64,000 nt of DNA from an uncultured Bacilli bacterium (GTDB lineage: Bacteria; Bacillota_I; Bacilli_A; RF39; UBA660), in NCBI GenBank assembly GCA_949451605.1, contig CASTSB010000001.1, forward strand, positions 1 through 64,000, given 5' to 3'. Position numbers and translations under genes: made by a program. The notes beneath the pieces were generated by a model that saw only the letters and a list, made by a program, of their open reading frames with translations, ran no database searches and was not told the origin of the DNA. Positions 34,311 to 41,846 of this stretch are shown one piece after another (the stretch's first letter is position 1; every line of letters begins with the position of its first letter).

Positions 34311-35168
34311 ATGAGGTTAAAAAGTAAAAATAATAAACATAGTAGGAAAAGAAAGATTTTCTTTTTTATTACTATGTTTTTTATTGGAATATATCTATCG
34401 TTTAAGTATATAGAGAAGGAAGTTAAATTTGAACTTGATAGTGCTTTTTCAAATTATATTTTAGATAGAGAATATTCTAATAATAGTATAATTAATAGTT
34501 TTAATAATTTTATTAAGCCAAAGCCTAACACAAAAGTAAAAGAAGAAAATAAGAAAGATCCAATAATCTATATTTATAATTCACATCAAACTGAAGAATA
34601 TGCTTCTAATGATTTGTTTTCTTTTTCTCCAAATGTGACAATGATAAATTATATTTTGGAAAATACTTTTAATTCTAATGATTATCAAACTTTAGTAGAA
34701 GAGAGAAGTATAAAAGAATTATTGAATAAAAACTCTTGGAAGTATGCAGCAAGCTATAAGGCAAGTAGGTTATATATGGAGGATGCTAAGCTCAATAATT
34801 CTTCTTTAAAATATTTTATTGATGTGCATCGAGATAGCTTAAAAAAAGATAGAACCACTGTTACTATAGGAGATAAAGATTATGCTAAAATTTTATTCTT
34901 ATTAGGGCTTGAAAATCCAAATTATAATGAAAACTTAGAATTTATAACAAAGATTAATGATAAATTAAATTCTTTATACCCAGGGCTTAGTAAAGGAATT
35001 TTAAAGAAAAGCGGAGCTGGTGTTAATGGTGTTTATAATCAAGATTTTTCTCCTTATACTATTTTAGTAGAGTTTGGTGGTGTAGATAATACAACTTATG
35101 AGGTTTTGAATTCTTCGCTTGCTTTTTCGAAATGTTTTTTGGAGGTTTTAAATGAAATCGAAAATTAA
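34311..35168 (+). CDS. spoIIP: Stage II sporulation protein P
   Basis: A 285-residue membrane-anchored peptidoglycan hydrolase (about 400 in Bacillus): membrane segment near residues 15-32, then the amidase/endopeptidase domain with zinc-type residues in YNSHQTEEY, YFIDVHRDS and ILVEFGG. With SpoIID and SpoIIM it degrades septal peptidoglycan for engulfment. ATG 34311 is chosen for the AGGTGAT at 34300-34306. It follows gpr closely and overlaps the next gene by 17 bases, giving an operon gpr-spoIIP-(yqxA-like). Confidence 0.94.
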   Translation: MRLKSKNNKHSRKRKIFFFITMFFIGIYLSFKYIEKEVKFELDSAFSNYILDREYSNNSIINSFNNFIKPKPNTKVKEENKKDPIIYIYNSHQTEEYASNDLFSFSPNVTMINYILENTFNSNDYQTLVEERSIKELLNKNSWKYAASYKASRLYMEDAKLNNSSLKYFIDVHRDSLKKDRTTVTIGDKDYAKILFLLGLENPNYNENLEFITKINDKLNSLYPGLSKGILKKSGAGVNGVYNQDFSPYTILVEFGGVDNTTYEVLNSSLAFSKCFLEVLNEIEN

Positions 35169-35475
35169 GAAGTCTTTTCTTCCTATATTCTGTATACTTG
35201 TAATAATGTTTATTGCAGTATATGTAATGAGTTTAACTGGATATTATGAAAGTGTTGAAAATAAAAATAATACTTTAACAAAAGAGGCGATTACTAAATT
35301 TGAGAAGGATGTTTTAAATGGCGAAGTGATAGTTGCTTCTAATTATTTGAAAGAGAGAGAAACCTATGATAATTTACTTTCAAGAATTGGTATTAAAGTA
35401 GGTAATTTAATAGAATCTGCTTTTAATAAAGTTATGCGTTTTATTTTAAAAGAAATTGAAGGAGCGATAGATTAA
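35152..35475 (+). CDS. Small membrane protein in the YqxA position
   Basis: A 107-residue protein with one membrane segment (about residues 9-30) and an extracytoplasmic tail ending in amphipathic SAFNKVMRFILKEIEGAI. In Bacillus the gene after gpr-spoIIP is yqxA, also a short protein with an N-terminal membrane segment; size, topology and position agree, but I cannot confirm sequence homology by eye. The 17-base overlap implies coupled translation with spoIIP, so a sporulation role is likely. Confidence 0.55.
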   Translation: MKSKIKKSFLPIFCILVIMFIAVYVMSLTGYYESVENKNNTLTKEAITKFEKDVLNGEVIVASNYLKERETYDNLLSRIGIKVGNLIESAFNKVMRFILKEIEGAID

Positions 35476-35555
35476 CAAATTACTTTAAATTTATAAGTAT
35501 TTATAGTATACTAAAATATAGTAGAATAATAGTTATAATATTAAGGTGGTAGGCT

Positions 35556-36776
35556 ATGAATAATACAAGGCAATTAGTAAGTAGAGTTTTAGATGAAATA
35601 GATACTTTAGAAACTGATTATTTAGATAAAATCTATTTATTAGAAGACATTAAGCAAGAAGGAGAGTATTTAAATAAGATTTCTAATGATTCTTTGAATA
35701 GTATTGATGAATTATTAAGGTTTTATTCTGAGCTTAAAACTAATATAGATAAAAATAATTTTAAAAAGTTTGTTATGAATATTTTAAAAGATGATGAGGA
35801 AACATCCTTATTAATAAGTGAAATGGAAAATTTGAGATTATTAACTTCTACTGGACTTTTAAAGTATGCGAAAGAGCAACAATCTTTTTCAAAGAATATT
35901 ATTATTAATTTTTTAAATAAATTATCAGAGTCAGAAATACATTATGACTTCGATACAACAAATATAGGTTCTTTAAATAAAAAATTAGAAGAATTAAAAA
36001 AATTTAGATTGTATTTTTCACCAATAGGAATAATTAAAGAAGTAAAATCTGTAAAAGAATTCGCCTCATCTTTGAATGATTTAAAATTAAGTGACATTGA
36101 TAAAAGTAAGATTTTACTTATGGCATTAGACTTTAATGTTTCTTATCATGATAATGAACTTAAGAAATACGAGCTTAACTTACCTTTAAATAAAAATTTA
36201 GTTAAAAAAGCAGTTTTTATAGAAGAAGATTTTTATAACAAACTTAAAGAATTAAATTCAAATAATTCTATAGATGACATTTTAAAAAAATGCAAGATTA
36301 GCGAGCTAAATGAGGAGAAAGAAATAAATATTTTTGAGGAAGTTGATCAAGAAAAGATAAGAAAAGCTAATAAAGTATTAAAGGATAATATAAATAAAGA
36401 TCCATATGATTCTTTTATTAAATACTATGAAGTTTTACTTGGAAAAGAAAAGAAAATAGAAAAAGAAGATCTTGATATAATTGAAAAAGCTAAAGAGATT
36501 TTATCTAAGAATATAAAACAACTAAATGGTTTAAGTAAAATAATTAATGAAGATTTAGAAGCTACATTAAATGTATACAGGCAGGATGAAAATCTTAGAG
36601 AACTAGTATATAAGACTACAGAAAATATAAATAGATTAATTTCATATGAAATTAAAGATGTATTAGAAAAAGCAAGTTTAAGTGGTGAAAAAGATGCGAA
36701 AAGTATAGCTAAAGAATTAAAACCTGCTGTAGAATATATAGAAATGTGCACTAAGAAAAAGAAAAGAAGTAGGTGA
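35556..36776 (+). CDS. Uncharacterised helical protein, first gene of a conserved-looking operon
   Basis: A 406-residue protein with no membrane segment and no recognised domain, very rich in Lys, Glu, Asn and Leu. Most of it is predicted helical or coiled coil (for instance SLNKKLEELKKFRLYF and the 250-400 region), with a basic end KKKKRSR. It overlaps the next gene's upstream region (stop TGA 36774-36776 inside AGGTGATAAT). Three genes to 38843 appear translationally linked, so it probably works with the 589-residue protein that follows. Function unknown. Confidence 0.6.
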   Translation: MNNTRQLVSRVLDEIDTLETDYLDKIYLLEDIKQEGEYLNKISNDSLNSIDELLRFYSELKTNIDKNNFKKFVMNILKDDEETSLLISEMENLRLLTSTGLLKYAKEQQSFSKNIIINFLNKLSESEIHYDFDTTNIGSLNKKLEELKKFRLYFSPIGIIKEVKSVKEFASSLNDLKLSDIDKSKILLMALDFNVSYHDNELKKYELNLPLNKNLVKKAVFIEEDFYNKLKELNSNNSIDDILKKCKISELNEEKEINIFEEVDQEKIRKANKVLKDNINKDPYDSFIKYYEVLLGKEKKIEKEDLDIIEKAKEILSKNIKQLNGLSKIINEDLEATLNVYRQDENLRELVYKTTENINRLISYEIKDVLEKASLSGEKDAKSIAKELKPAVEYIEMCTKKKKRSR

Positions 36777-36781
36777 TAATA

Positions 36782-38551
36782 TTGTTGACTGATAGTAAAA
36801 AGATAATCAAACTTATTGAAAATGAAATAGGTATTTTATCTAATGAAATAAATTATATTAAAGATGATGTTAAAGTGTATGAGAAGCTTTATAAAAAACT
36901 TTCAAATAGTCGTGAAAATATAATTGATATATCTAAGAAAGAATTAAAAGAACTTATTTTTAAATTTGATATAGAAAATAAAGAAAATTTATTTAAAGAA
37001 ATATTAACGGTACAGAAAATACTGAAAATGAATAATGATTATTCTTCTACATTAAGATTATTTGAAAGAAATGAAAAAGCATTTGATAGTTTTATGGATG
37101 AGCTTTCTAAGTATGATTTGGAATCTGATTTTATAAAGAATAAAATTGAAAAATTGTATTCAAAACAAAAAGAATATGAAAAGTTAATTCAAGAAATAGA
37201 AAATGATAAATTTAAAGTTAATAGAAAAAACATTGAGTTAATAGAAAAAATATTCCTTGAAAATAATTCTTTAGAAGATAGAAAACTTATTGAAGAAATA
37301 ATGGAAAATGAAATAGAAAACTATAATGATCGAATAAAGAAATCTAAGAGAAAAGAAGAAAAGAAGCTTGCTGAAGAGGACTTAATCCAAGTATTTAATA
37401 AATATGATTATAAATATAAAACAATGGATGAGAAATATAGAAATTATTTAGAAAAGCATGGTGATTTGAATAATATTGATGAGGTGTTTTCTGCTCTTTT
37501 AGAAAATGATTATCCTAAAATAATTGATGAATATGTTTTAACTTCTATTTTACTTGGCAGTAATAAATCAACAATTGACACAGTTACAAGTTTTAGTAGA
37601 GAACATCGTTTAATACCAAAATCATTATTAGATATAAGTGGATGTTTACTTGAACAAAGAGATGAGCCTAAAACCTTTAGTGATTATGATTATATGGTTA
37701 CAGGAAGTTCAATTGACTTTATGAGAAATATTATTACTATAAAGAGTGCAGGTTTGAGTATAAACTATATTTTCCAAAAATGTCGCAGTATACTTACAAT
37801 GCCTAATGCATTATTAAAATATAATATAGATTTATTTAATAAGTATGGATTTTCTTTTGAATATAAAAAAAGAGGTATAATTGATCCTTCTCCTGATGCG
37901 TTACTTTCTCCAACTTTTGCTGAAATATGTGATGCTTTTATTGAAATTAGCCCAAATGGTCTAAAATATTTAACTGATAATTTAAGTAATGTTAAAACGG
38001 TTACTAATCCTGATGCTTTAATGTTTTATAATATTTATTTATCTGAAAAACTATCTAGTGTAGAAAAGGAAGATGATCCTAATAATGGTCCATTTAGAAA
38101 AGTGCTAGAAGAAAATAATGAAAATTATCAATTGAAAGCGATTATTACAAGAAATAGACCTGATTATAGGAATACTCCATATGAAGGAATAACTGAAGAA
38201 AATAAGAGGGAAAAAACAAATACTATTGAGGTACCAATAAAAGGTAAAAAGAAGATGACAAGGATAATAGAAGAGAATAAGTATCCTAATATATCTGATT
38301 CAATATTTAATAACCCTTATATTTTATCAATCGATAAATATATATCAGAAGATAGTGCTTTAGTATATGACTTTTCTGGTATAAGAATTTCTAGGTTAAA
38401 GGTATTAAGAGTATATGATACATTACTTAAAAATGGAATTTCTAATTCAATAGATGGTTTTATGTATGCGATTTTTTATAATACTATTATAGATGAGGAT
38501 GGTTATGAAAAAGTAGTTAGATGTATAAAAAAAGAAGTAGAAGTTAGGTGA
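36782..38551 (+). CDS. Uncharacterised large protein, coiled coil plus globular domain
   Basis: A 589-residue protein of unknown family. Residues 1-230 look like a coiled coil (KKIIKLIENEIGILSNEI onward); 230-590 are globular, with SIDFMRNIITIKSAGLSINYIFQKCRSIL, GRSP-like DPSPDALLSPTFAEI and a closing domain with VYDFSGIRISRLKVLRVYDTLL. The start is probably TTG 36782 (or 36785), five bases after AGGTGAT; GTG 36773 lies inside that ribosome site. It is flanked closely by its operon partners. I see no catalytic motif. Confidence 0.6.
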   Translation: MLTDSKKIIKLIENEIGILSNEINYIKDDVKVYEKLYKKLSNSRENIIDISKKELKELIFKFDIENKENLFKEILTVQKILKMNNDYSSTLRLFERNEKAFDSFMDELSKYDLESDFIKNKIEKLYSKQKEYEKLIQEIENDKFKVNRKNIELIEKIFLENNSLEDRKLIEEIMENEIENYNDRIKKSKRKEEKKLAEEDLIQVFNKYDYKYKTMDEKYRNYLEKHGDLNNIDEVFSALLENDYPKIIDEYVLTSILLGSNKSTIDTVTSFSREHRLIPKSLLDISGCLLEQRDEPKTFSDYDYMVTGSSIDFMRNIITIKSAGLSINYIFQKCRSILTMPNALLKYNIDLFNKYGFSFEYKKRGIIDPSPDALLSPTFAEICDAFIEISPNGLKYLTDNLSNVKTVTNPDALMFYNIYLSEKLSSVEKEDDPNNGPFRKVLEENNENYQLKAIITRNRPDYRNTPYEGITEENKREKTNTIEVPIKGKKKMTRIIEENKYPNISDSIFNNPYILSIDKYISEDSALVYDFSGIRISRLKVLRVYDTLLKNGISNSIDGFMYAIFYNTIIDEDGYEKVVRCIKKEVEVR

Positions 38552-38555
38552 TAAA

Positions 38556-38843
38556 ATGGATTTTTTGAAAGATTTAGGATTTTCTGATGAAGTTATTTTG
38601 AAGATTAAAGAAAATAATAGTCCAAATGTTATTAGACAGTTTATTTGTGATAGAGAAAATGCTAAAAAGAATATAGAATATATGAGAGAAATAGATATAT
38701 TAGTAGTTGATGATTTGCTTATAAGAAGACTTGAAATATTTTCTATAGATTATGAAAGAGTTAGAAAGGCAATAGAAAAATTTAATGCTAGTGTTCTAGT
38801 TGCCTTAATAAATGAGGATATAAGTGCCATCAATTTCTTATAA
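38556..38843 (+). CDS. Small uncharacterised protein of the same operon
   Basis: A 95-residue acidic protein, all helical in appearance (MDFLKDLGFSDEVILKIKEN...), beginning four bases after the preceding stop with AGGTGAT upstream. Its 3' end overlaps the AlkD-like gene by 20 bases. No known domain. Because of the tight spacing it is likely a partner or modulator of the two larger proteins, which is inference from position only. Confidence 0.6.
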   Translation: MDFLKDLGFSDEVILKIKENNSPNVIRQFICDRENAKKNIEYMREIDILVVDDLLIRRLEIFSIDYERVRKAIEKFNASVLVALINEDISAINFL

Positions 38844-39555
38844 TATTAAAATACCAACTACTTGGAATCAAGATACTTATACTAATTTCTTTTCTTGCTT
38901 TTTAAAATTAGGTGATACAAAGTACAAAGAATTTAATATGAAAATAACTCCAACTAATTATCCTATGATTGGAATAAGGGTTCCTGTAATTAGAAAGATT
39001 GCTAAAGATATTTCTAAAACAAATATTTATGATTTTTTAGAAGTATCTCAGTTTATATATTTTGAAGAAATTCTTCTTAGAGGAGTAGTTATAAGTTATA
39101 TAGATAATTATGATATATTTATAAAGTATTTTAATGATTACTTAAAATATATTGATAATTGGGCTGTCTGTGATCTTTTTGTAGTTAGCTGTAAAATTAT
39201 TGGAAATAATAAAGATAAATTTATAGGTATTATTGATGATTTATTTAAATCACAGGAAGAATTTAAAATTAGAGTTGCTATAGTTTGTTTATTGAATCAT
39301 TTTGTAGATGATAAAAATTATTTAGATTATTTCTTTCAAAGTATAGATAAAATAGATAATGACTCATACTACGTTAATATGGCAATTGCTTGGTTTATTA
39401 GTGTTTTATTTTGTAAGTATAGAGTTAGAACTCTTGAATATTTAAAGAAAAATAAATTAAATGATTTTATTCAAAATAAGGCAATTAGTAAAATAAGGGA
39501 GTCATTTAGAGTTAGTACAATTGATAAAAAGTTGGTGCTTAAATATAAAAGATAA
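38824..39555 (+). CDS. DNA alkylation repair protein (AlkD-like HEAT repeat)
   Basis: A 243-residue member of the AlkD family: a HEAT-like repeat superhelix with MIGIRVPVIRKIAKDI, FEEILLRGVVISY, IDNWAVCDLF (conserved Trp-Asp) and YYVNMAIAWFISVLFCKY...NKAISKIRESFRVS. AlkD-type glycosylases remove bulky or cationic N-alkylated bases without flipping them out. The GTG start at 38824 has GAGG six bases upstream and overlaps the preceding gene by 20 bases. The catalytic Trp/Asp in DNWAVCD appears retained. Confidence 0.88.
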   Translation: MPSISYNIKIPTTWNQDTYTNFFSCFLKLGDTKYKEFNMKITPTNYPMIGIRVPVIRKIAKDISKTNIYDFLEVSQFIYFEEILLRGVVISYIDNYDIFIKYFNDYLKYIDNWAVCDLFVVSCKIIGNNKDKFIGIIDDLFKSQEEFKIRVAIVCLLNHFVDDKNYLDYFFQSIDKIDNDSYYVNMAIAWFISVLFCKYRVRTLEYLKKNKLNDFIQNKAISKIRESFRVSTIDKKLVLKYKR

Positions 39556-39571
39556 GGTTAGGAGTATTTGT

Positions 39572-39776
39572 ATGTTTAGTACTACAGGTAATTCAAATAG
39601 TTATTGTGTATATTCTAATAGCGTAATGCCCGATATTATAAAAAAATAATGTAATTGATATAAATGAAGTTCAAAAATATAAAATTTTATTACAATATGG
39701 AAGTAATTCTTCTGTTGTAGATGGTCCTTTTACAGTCGAAATTTCCTTAATAGAAATAATATTTAAGTCTAATTAG
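39572..39776 (+). pseudogene. Remnant of the secreted-protein family at 23.5-25 kb
   Basis: The roughly 300 bases after the AlkD-like gene hold a broken fragment. An ATG at 39572 reads 25 codons to TAA (39647-39649) after a run of A; one base restored in that run continues to KYKILLQYGSNSSVVDGPFT and stops at 39774. VDGPFTVE is the C-terminal signature of the proteins at 23540 and 24262. The N-terminal signal region is missing. It is therefore a decayed C-terminal piece of a third family member. Confidence 0.6.
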
Positions 39777-39829
39777 ATACAGTAAAAGAGTAGAGGTATT
39801 TAAATTACAAAATAAATTAGTTAAAAAAT

Positions 39830-39858
39830 AATAAAAAAGGCATCATTTGTATGATGTC
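39830..39858 (-). terminator. Terminator of the ZnuA-like gene
   Basis: On the minus strand GACATCAT (39851-39858) and ATGATGCC (39839-39846) pair, followed by TTTTTTATT. It ends the yidD/ZnuA-like transcript. Confidence 0.75.
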
Positions 39859-39859
39859 T

Positions 39860-40732
39860 TTATTGATATAATTCTTGATTAAGTAGTGTTAGATTATTTC
39901 TTGTAATAGATAGATAGTCTTCTGAATTCTTTCTTTCATCGTCTGATAAAATATTTAACTTATGAAGTTCTATTGTTTTTATATTAGGATATTTTGTGAT
40001 TAATTCTTTAGAGTTGGAACTTTTATCTATTCCTTTAAATGAAATTATATAGCTTACTTTTTTTGTATTTATTAATTTTTCTACATCAGCTATTGTTTTA
40101 TCAGTAGCATCAGAATCTATACAGTATATTTTTAAACCAAACTTTTCTAAATATTTTAAAGTAGAATCATCAATAATAATATTTTTATCAGTTGCATCGT
40201 CAACTGCTTCTCTATATAAAACATCTAACTCTGATAAGTCTACTTTTAAAGAGTTATAAGCATCTGTTATATCTTTATGTAAATAAGTACTTGTGACGTA
40301 TTCAATTAAACCGTTTTTTACATTTTGACTCATCATAAGAAGAGATGATGGATTTAACCAAAGTTCTTCTGGAGCATAATCTGTTTCAAGTACGTATGCG
40401 GTATCAATTATTTTTAGTGAGGGATTTATGTCTAATAAGTCCATTGCTAGATTTCTTTCGACTTCAATTAATCCGTTATAAACAAAAATATCTTTTTTAG
40501 AATATTCTTTTTTCTTTTTAGAACTTATTGTGTAAGTAGATGTATCAACTCCATCTGGATAAATTGAACTTATTTTAGCATGATCTTTATAAATTCTATT
40601 AACTATATATTCATTTGCATAATTTGTTGTGATTATCTCAATACCATCCATTTCGTCAGTTGTGCATCCTGTTGAGATGATTGATACTATGAATGCTCCT
40701 ATAATTAATAGGGGTAACTTTAATTTTTTCAT
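39860..40732 (-). CDS. ZnuA/TroA-like substrate-binding lipoprotein lacking His ligands
   Basis: A 290-residue lipoprotein: signal peptide with lipobox ISTGC (lipidated Cys23), then a cluster A-I metal-binding-protein fold, with the family landmarks IYPDGVDTSTYTIS, APEELWLNPSSLLM, NIIIDDSTLKYLEKFGLKIY and YIISFKG. In zinc- and manganese-binding members these landmarks carry histidines (as in DPHxY, PHxWL and SHxA). Here they read DTSTY, EELWL and DDST, so all three expected His are absent. Metal binding is doubtful. No permease or ATPase is adjacent. Co-transcribed with yidD (four-base overlap). Confidence 0.75.
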   Translation of the reverse strand: MKKLKLPLLIIGAFIVSIISTGCTTDEMDGIEIITTNYANEYIVNRIYKDHAKISSIYPDGVDTSTYTISSKKKKEYSKKDIFVYNGLIEVERNLAMDLLDINPSLKIIDTAYVLETDYAPEELWLNPSSLLMMSQNVKNGLIEYVTSTYLHKDITDAYNSLKVDLSELDVLYREAVDDATDKNIIIDDSTLKYLEKFGLKIYCIDSDATDKTIADVEKLINTKKVSYIISFKGIDKSSNSKELITKYPNIKTIELHKLNILSDDERKNSEDYLSITRNNLTLLNQELYQ

Positions 40733-40953
40733 TTTTTTAACTCCTTCTTAATGACAGGGTCAAATCCACTTCCGCCAAATGGGTTACATTTTAGAATTCT
40801 TTTTATTCCCATTAAACTGCCTTTACAAGAACCATACTCTATAATAGCTTGTTTAGTGTATTCTGAACAAGTGGGGTAGTATCTACATAATGCATGATGA
40901 TTTCCAGGAATATTTTGGTAAATTTCAATTAACTTTACTAATAGTTTCTTCAT
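40729..40953 (-). CDS. yidD: Membrane protein insertion efficiency factor YidD
   Basis: A 74-residue basic amphipathic protein with the complete YidD signature: IYQNIPGNHHALCRYYPTCSEY, AIIEYGSCKGSLMGIKRILKCNPFG and GGSGFDPV. It associates with the inner leaflet and assists insertion by YidC. The usual neighbours rnpA/yidC are not here; instead it leads the operon with a ZnuA-like lipoprotein gene. Confidence 0.95.
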   Translation of the reverse strand: MKKLLVKLIEIYQNIPGNHHALCRYYPTCSEYTKQAIIEYGSCKGSLMGIKRILKCNPFGGSGFDPVIKKELKK

Positions 40954-40990
40954 GTTTTCACCTGTCTAATTCTTTTTAAACTACATTTTA

Positions 40991-41019
40991 ATTCTACTAT
41001 AATTTAATTAAAATATCAA
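40991..41019 (-). promoter_or_regulatory. Promoter of yidD
   Basis: On the minus strand, TTGATA (41014-41019) and TAGAAT (40991-40996) are 17 bases apart, upstream of yidD (start 40953). Confidence 0.6.
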
Positions 41020-41046
41020 TTATAAGTATACTAAACGATCTTTTTT

Positions 41047-41055
41047 TGTTATACT
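41047..41055 (+). promoter_or_regulatory. Extended -10 promoter of rnc
   Basis: TGTTATACT (TATACT 41050-41055) ends 17 bases before the ATG of rnc. The implied leader is only about ten bases. Confidence 0.45.
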
Positions 41056-41071
41056 TTAAATGGTGATTATA

Positions 41072-41737
41072 ATGGAAAAGTTATTTAGAAAGTTAAAAAT
41101 AGAACCCAAAAATTTAGAATTATATGAGACTGCTTTTTTACATACTTCTTACTCTAACGAACATAAAAATAAAAGAAATTATGAAAGATTAGAGTTTTTA
41201 GGAGATGCAATTGTTGACTTAGTAGTAGCAGACTATTTTTATTCAAATAAAAATATTAGTGAGGGAGAAATGACTAAGTTAAGAGCAAGTTACGTATGTG
41301 AGAATGCATTAGCAGTTTATTCTGATTCACTTAATTTAAGTGAGTATGTAAAAGTAGGTGTTGGTGAAGAACATGCAGGTGGAAAGCATAGGAAGACTAT
41401 AATTGCTGATATATTTGAAGCTTTAATGGCGGCAATTTATTTAGATTTAGGATATGCTACTGTTAGAAGAACAATATTAAATATAGTTGTTCCTTTTATA
41501 GAAAATCCTGCTATAAACTTTTTTAGTGATTATAAGAGTGCTCTTCAGGAATACGTACAAACTACTCAAAAAAGCCTAGTATATGAGCTTGTTAATGAAT
41601 CTGGTCCTTCACATGATAAGGTTTATACAGTAGCTGTAAAAATAGGAGATATTGAATATGCAACTGGTACAGCTAGTAGTAAGAAAGAAGCTGAACAAGA
41701 AGCTGCTAAAAATGCTTTAAATAAACTTGCAGTATAA
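41072..41737 (+). CDS. rnc: Ribonuclease III
   Basis: A 221-residue double-strand-specific RNase: catalytic signature YERLEFLGDAIVDLVVADYF, KLRASYV, then HRKTIIADIFEALMAAIYLD with the second acidic pair; C-terminal dsRNA-binding domain (DYKSALQEYVQ...SKKEAEQEAAKNAL). It processes rRNA precursors and degrades antisense duplexes, which matters for the toxin-antitoxin candidate 2 kb downstream. ATG 41072 is chosen because TGGTGAT precedes it; GTG 41060 lies within that site. Confidence 0.96.
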   Translation: MEKLFRKLKIEPKNLELYETAFLHTSYSNEHKNKRNYERLEFLGDAIVDLVVADYFYSNKNISEGEMTKLRASYVCENALAVYSDSLNLSEYVKVGVGEEHAGGKHRKTIIADIFEALMAAIYLDLGYATVRRTILNIVVPFIENPAINFFSDYKSALQEYVQTTQKSLVYELVNESGPSHDKVYTVAVKIGDIEYATGTASSKKEAEQEAAKNALNKLAV

Positions 41738-41738
41738 T

Positions 41739-41767
41739 TTGTAAAAAAATGAAAAAAGTGTTATAAT
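41739..41767 (+). promoter_or_regulatory. Promoter of the RNase J gene
   Basis: TTGTAA (41739-41744), a 17-base spacer and TATAAT (41762-41767) with an extended TGT. It starts right after the rnc stop and gives a leader of about 75 bases before the RNase J TTG. Confidence 0.8.
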
Positions 41768-41846
41768 GTGTAATGTCTTTTAGTTAGTCTTTATATTTTA
41801 TAAATTTTATATCGTTTAAAAATTAAGAGAGGAGAAATGATTTAAT

